From the NCBI RefSeq assembly GCF_014205335.1, contig NZ_JACHNH010000001.1, forward strand, positions 2,784,501 to 2,848,500: a stretch of 64,000 nucleotides of DNA. Direction: 5' to 3'. This stretch comes from Amorphoplanes digitatis (GTDB taxonomy: Bacteria; Actinomycetota; Actinomycetes; Mycobacteriales; Micromonosporaceae). Made by a program: the position numbers and the translations under genes. Under the pieces are notes generated by a model, which saw only the letters and a program-made list of their open reading frames with translations, searched no databases and was not told the DNA's origin. Numbering within the stretch: the stretch's first letter is position 1; each line of letters begins with the position of its first letter. Shown here one piece after another: positions 60,759 through 64,000 of this stretch.

Positions 60759-61331
60759 TCAAGGACGCGGGACGCCGACCCGGAACACCCGCAGCTGCAA
60801 TGCGAGGGCGAGGTAGTAGCCGACCAGGGTGAGCACCTCGAACAGCGTCGCCTCGCCGAGCGCCTCGACGGCGCGGGCGTACTGCTCGTCGTCCAGGTCG
60901 CCGCCGGTGGCCAGCGCGTGCGCGGTCTCCGCGACCACCCGCTCCGGCCCGGCGGGCAGCGCCTCGTAGCGGCCCGTGCGCAGGGCCTCCAGCTCCTCGC
61001 CGGTCAGCCCGGCGTGCCGGCCGACCGCCTCGTGCGCGTACCGCTCGAAGGCGGAGTCGGAGGCGGCCGAGACGACCAGGATGGCGATCTCGCGGGCCCG
61101 GTCGGCCAGCCCGGTCTCGTAGCGCACCGCCGCGCCGAGCGCCTGGAGCGCGAGCCCCAGCCGGGGTTGCAGCAGGAACGCGTTGAACGGCCCCTCGAGG
61201 CCGCCGTCGGCGCCGACCAGCCGGAACAACTGCGGCCCCCGCGCACGCGGCCCGCCGGTGACGGCGTCGTACACGGCGCGCTGATCGTCGTCCAGCGCGG
61301 CGGGGTCCAGCCGGGCCAGGCGGCCGGTCAC
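60759..61331 (-). CDS. Carboxymuconolactone decarboxylase (AhpD-like) family protein
   Basis: A 190-residue helical protein of the CMD family (EIAILVVSAASDSAFERYAHEAVGRHAGL). It lacks the CxxC pair of AhpD peroxidase partners, so a decarboxylase or other role is more likely. GTG 61331 overlaps the stop of the IclR gene, so it is translated with its regulator. Confidence 0.87.
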   Translation of the reverse strand: MTGRLARLDPAALDDDQRAVYDAVTGGPRARGPQLFRLVGADGGLEGPFNAFLLQPRLGLALQALGAAVRYETGLADRAREIAILVVSAASDSAFERYAHEAVGRHAGLTGEELEALRTGRYEALPAGPERVVAETAHALATGGDLDDEQYARAVEALGEATLFEVLTLVGYYLALALQLRVFRVGVPRP

Positions 61332-62158
61332 GACGCCGAGACCAGCTGGGAGACCTCCGCGCAGGTGGCCAGCAGCACCGGTTTGAGCTCGCGCACGATC
61401 CGCTGCGTCGACCAGTCCCGGGCCTGCACCGCGAGGTTGATCCCGGCGATCACCCGGCCGCCGGCGCCCACCACCGGCCCGGCCATCGACCGCAGCCCGT
61501 GCGCCAGCTCCTCGTCCTGCAACGCCCAGCCCTGCTCGCGGATCCGGGTCAGCTCCTGGCTCAGCTCCTCGAGGGACACCTTGGCGTTCGGGCCGTGCTG
61601 GGCGGGGAACGAGCTCTCGGTGATCCGCGTTTGCAGCTCGGGCTCGCTCAGGTGCGCCAGCATGAGCTTGCCGATCGAGGTGTGCACCGCCGGCAGCGTC
61701 GAGCCGACCTGGATGTTGGCCGTGACCAGGTCGGAGTTGCGCAGCCGGACCAGGTAGAGCACGCGGTCGCCGGTGAGCACCGCCAGGTTGACGGTCTCGC
61801 CGGTCTCCTCGCCGAGGCGCTGCAACTTCGGCGTGGCGAGCGAGACCAGGTCGAGGCTGCGCAGCGCCGCACCGCCGAGCGTCAGCGTCCGCACGCCGGG
61901 CCGGTAGTCCCCGTTCGGCAGGTGGTCGAGGTAGCCCTCGGCGGTCAGCGTCATCACCACGCGGTACACCGTCGGCATCGGCAGCCCGGACGCGGTGGCC
62001 AGGTCGCTCACCCGCCAGGTCGGCCGCTGCTCGTCGAAGAGGCTCAGCAGGCGCAGCCCCTTGGCGAGAGCCTCGACGCGGTACTCGGGCTTCTCCGGCG
62101 CTGCGTTCGCGGCGGAGGGGCTCGCGGAGGGCGCCGGATTTCGCCGACTGGCGGCCAT
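61328..62158 (-). CDS. IclR-family transcriptional regulator
   Basis: The 276-residue regulator has an N-terminal winged helix (RVSDLATASGLPMPTVYRVVMTL) and an IclR effector domain (AVHTSIGKLMLAHL, AQHGPNAKVSLEELSQEL). AAGGTGAT precedes ATG 62158. It heads the leftward catabolic operon and diverges from the dehydrogenase operon, so it likely controls both directions in response to a pathway intermediate. Confidence 0.92.
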   Translation of the reverse strand: MAASRRNPAPSASPSAANAAPEKPEYRVEALAKGLRLLSLFDEQRPTWRVSDLATASGLPMPTVYRVVMTLTAEGYLDHLPNGDYRPGVRTLTLGGAALRSLDLVSLATPKLQRLGEETGETVNLAVLTGDRVLYLVRLRNSDLVTANIQVGSTLPAVHTSIGKLMLAHLSEPELQTRITESSFPAQHGPNAKVSLEELSQELTRIREQGWALQDEELAHGLRSMAGPVVGAGGRVIAGINLAVQARDWSTQRIVRELKPVLLATCAEVSQLVSAS

Positions 62159-62253
62159 GGATCACCTTCTCGAAAGTGGTGTTCATCGACGACGCCCAGC
62201 TTAGGGCCCCGCAACGGCGCGCCTGGACACTCAGCGGGCGCCTGGTCTAGCTT

Positions 62254-62277
62254 GTTCGATAGTGACTTTCATAGAAC
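62254..62277. promoter_or_regulatory. Possible IclR operator (imperfect palindrome)
   Basis: GTTCGATAGTG and CATAGAAC flank a short centre and are partly complementary (GTTC-AT at the ends). The segment is A/T-rich and lies between the divergent IclR and dehydrogenase genes, 24 nt before the latter's start. Confidence 0.4.
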
Positions 62278-62300
62278 GAGAATACTAGCGTGAGGTGGCC

Positions 62301-63056
62301 ATGGACTGGTTGACGCTCTCGGGCCGCCCGGCGCTCGTGGTCGGCGCCGGCGGCCTGGGCGGCGCCAGTGCGGTGGCGCTCGCCGCGCAGGGCGCCCCGG
62401 TCGTGCTCGTCGACCTGGACGAGGAGCGGCTGGAGTCGGTGTCGCGCGCGGCCAAGGACGCCGGCGGCAGCGTGCGGACCATCGCCGCCGACCTGCGGTC
62501 GGCGCGGCGGTGCCGCGAGGTGGTGGCCGAGGCGTCCGGGCTGGCCGGCGTGCCCCAGATCTTCGTGCACGCGGTCGGGCGCAACGTCCGGCGGCCGGTG
62601 CTCGAGCTGGGCGACGAGGACTGGCGCGCGATCGTCGAGCTCAATCTCTCCACCGCGTACTGGCTGGGCCGGGCGGTCGGCGCGCTGATGGTCGAGGCCG
62701 GCTACGGCCGGATGACGTTCGTGTCCTCGGTCTCCGGCCTGCTCGCCCACGCCGACCACGCGGCGTACGCGGCCACCAAGGGCGGGCTCAACCAGCTCCT
62801 GCGGGTGATGGCCAGGGAGTGGGCGGCACGCGGCGTGACGGTCAACGCGGTGGCGCCGGGATACATCGAGACCGGCCTGACCAGGGACCACCTCGACCGG
62901 GACGGCAACCGCGAGGCGCTGGAGAGCCTGGTACCGGCCCGCCGGCTCGGCGTGCCGGAGGAGATCGCCGACGCGGTGACGTTCCTGTCGTCGGACCGCG
63001 CGCGCTTCATCACCGGCCAGGTCCTCTACGTCGACGGCGGCAGGGTCCTGGTCTGA
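62301..63056 (+). CDS. Short-chain dehydrogenase/reductase (1)
   Basis: A 251-residue SDR with a Rossmann glycine motif VGAGGLGGASAV, catalytic Ser in FVSSVSG, YAATK for Tyr-Lys, and a C-terminal FITGQVLYVDGG typical of classical SDRs. NAG is replaced by HAVGRN. ATG 62301 has GAGG 5 nt upstream. First gene of a rightward operon with a second SDR and a GlcG-like gene. Confidence 0.92.
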   Translation: MDWLTLSGRPALVVGAGGLGGASAVALAAQGAPVVLVDLDEERLESVSRAAKDAGGSVRTIAADLRSARRCREVVAEASGLAGVPQIFVHAVGRNVRRPVLELGDEDWRAIVELNLSTAYWLGRAVGALMVEAGYGRMTFVSSVSGLLAHADHAAYAATKGGLNQLLRVMAREWAARGVTVNAVAPGYIETGLTRDHLDRDGNREALESLVPARRLGVPEEIADAVTFLSSDRARFITGQVLYVDGGRVLV

Positions 63057-63096
63057 GAGAGTCACCCCGAAAATCGGACAAGATGGAGGCCCATCC

Positions 63097-63891
63097 ATGC
63101 CACTGGAACCCCTGCCCGTCCCGCGCCGCTTCGAGGGCCGGTCCGTGGTCGTCACCGGCGCCGGCACCGGGTTCGGCGCGGAGATCGCCGTGCGGGCCGC
63201 GCAGGAGGGCGCCCGGGCGGTCGGCGTCCACTACCGCTCCTCCAAGGCCGGCGCCGAGTCCACCGCCGAGCGGGTCCGCGCGGCCGGCGCGGAGGCCGTG
63301 CTCCTGCGTGCCGACATCGTCGAGTGGGCGCAGGTCGCCGCGCTGGCCGGCGAGGCGTTCGCGCGGCTGGGCGGCGTCGACGCGCTGGTGAACAACGTCG
63401 GCGACGTGGCGCGCGAGCAGATGTCCTGGCGGGACATCACCGAGGAGTCGATCGACCACGTCCTCGCGGTCGACATCAAGGGCACGATGGCCTGCATCCA
63501 CGAGTTCGGCAAGCTGATGCTGGAGCAGGGCCACGGCAGCATCGTCAACATCGGCTCCACCGTCGTCGTGCGCGGCAGCGCCCGGGCACCGCAGTACGCT
63601 GCCGCGAAGTACGGCCTGCTCGGCGCCACCAAGTCCTACGCGCACGCGTTCGCGCCGACGGTCCGCGTCAACGTCTTCGCGCCTGGCTTCATCGAGACCG
63701 ACGCCACGCTGGCCCGCGAGGACTGGCGGTCCGGCCGCGGCGACAAGCTGCGCGAGCTGACCCCGATGGGCCGCATCCCGGGCCCGGCGGAGCTGGCCGG
63801 CACGGCGCTCTTCCTGGCCACCGACGACGCGAGCCACATGACCGGCGGCTACCTGGTCGCCGACGGCGGCTACAACATGGTCGGCGCCTGA
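63097..63891 (+). CDS. Short-chain dehydrogenase/reductase (2)
   Basis: A 264-residue classical SDR: VTGAGTGFGAEIA, NNVGD, Ser in NIGSTVVVRG, YAAAK with catalytic Tyr and Lys, and MTGGYLVADGGY. HYRS after beta-2 suggests NADP preference. It lies 40 nt after the first SDR and overlaps the next gene by TGATG-type coupling (stop inside ATGCAC start). Confidence 0.93.
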   Translation: MPLEPLPVPRRFEGRSVVVTGAGTGFGAEIAVRAAQEGARAVGVHYRSSKAGAESTAERVRAAGAEAVLLRADIVEWAQVAALAGEAFARLGGVDALVNNVGDVAREQMSWRDITEESIDHVLAVDIKGTMACIHEFGKLMLEQGHGSIVNIGSTVVVRGSARAPQYAAAKYGLLGATKSYAHAFAPTVRVNVFAPGFIETDATLAREDWRSGRGDKLRELTPMGRIPGPAELAGTALFLATDDASHMTGGYLVADGGYNMVGA

Positions 63892-64000
63892 TGCACCCAC
63901 AGGATCTCTCCCTGGCGGAGGCCCGGTCGCTGGTGCGGCGGGCCGTCGACAAGGGCGAGCAGCTCGGGCTGCGCGGCGGCGTCGCGGTCGTCGGCGCGAG
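63891..64000 (+). CDS. GlcG/HbpS-like protein, 3' end outside window
   Basis: Only 36 codons are visible: MHPQDLSLAEARSLVRRAVDKG ... GVAVVGA, which fits the N-terminus of the DUF336/GlcG-HbpS family found beside oxidoreductases. ATG 63891 overlaps the stop of the second SDR. Cut by the right edge. Confidence 0.6.
   Translation, partial: MHPQDLSLAEARSLVRRAVDKGEQLGLRGGVAVVGA

Overview
The window is very GC-rich actinomycete DNA. Third codon positions are strongly G/C, GTG and TTG starts are common, and many genes overlap by 4 nt. Gene content (large NRPS genes, EfeUOB, an ECF42-type sigma factor with a YCII partner, DUF3618 and holin-like envelope proteins, an AfsR-like ATPase regulator) fits a filamentous actinobacterium, perhaps Micromonosporaceae. 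I cannot fix the genus. No rRNA, tRNA, insertion sequence, prophage or CRISPR array was seen.

Bases 1 to about 23,000 are a nonribosomal peptide cluster that continues past the left edge. A leftward C-A NRPS gene (1-2371) diverges from a tightly coupled rightward operon (2486-18840): a B12-type acyl-CoA mutase, crotonyl-CoA carboxylase/reductase, a free adenylation domain with a valine code, a free carrier protein, an MFS exporter, a glutamine-dependent asparagine synthetase homologue, a C-T-C-A-T-TE NRPS with an Asn-like code, an AurF-type di-iron N-oxygenase with all seven metal ligands, and a C protein fused to a ruined A domain. Carboxylating reductase, diacid-type mutase, amidotransferase, N-oxygenase and valine activation together match the logic known for actinonin and matlystatin, where a variant ethylmalonyl-CoA pathway makes an N-hydroxy-2-alkylsuccinamic acid warhead. 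I therefore predict a hydroxamate metalloprotease-inhibitor-like peptide. A regulatory and editing block follows (18850-22996): an XRE-ATPase regulator, a 76-residue LuxR HTH-only protein, its full-length TrmB/LuxR paralogue and a type II thioesterase. Four copies of a TGCRCANNTGYGCA operator lie in the two regulator promoters.

From 23,100 to 42,500 the genes are general: a small envelope/stress island; an alpha-galactoside ABC transporter with GH36 alpha-galactosidase under a divergent ROK repressor; a polysaccharide operon of processive GT2 synthase, HlyD-like protein and GH81 beta-1,3-glucanase; a 580-nt A/T-richer intergenic region; a LacI regulator; a second envelope island; an SRPBCC protein; and a PAS-GAF-PP2C phosphatase.

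From 42,600 to 64,000 come a LarA-family protein, a BlaI repressor facing an M56 peptidase, an EfeUOB iron uptake operon behind iron boxes, several single metabolic genes, an ECF42 sigma/YCII pair, an amidohydrolase plus glutamine-synthetase-like pair that looks like a split FluG, a hybrid histidine kinase, and an IclR-regulated catabolic region (two fumarylacetoacetase-family hydrolases, a carboxymuconolactone-decarboxylase-family protein, two short-chain dehydrogenases and a GlcG/HbpS-like gene cut by the right edge).
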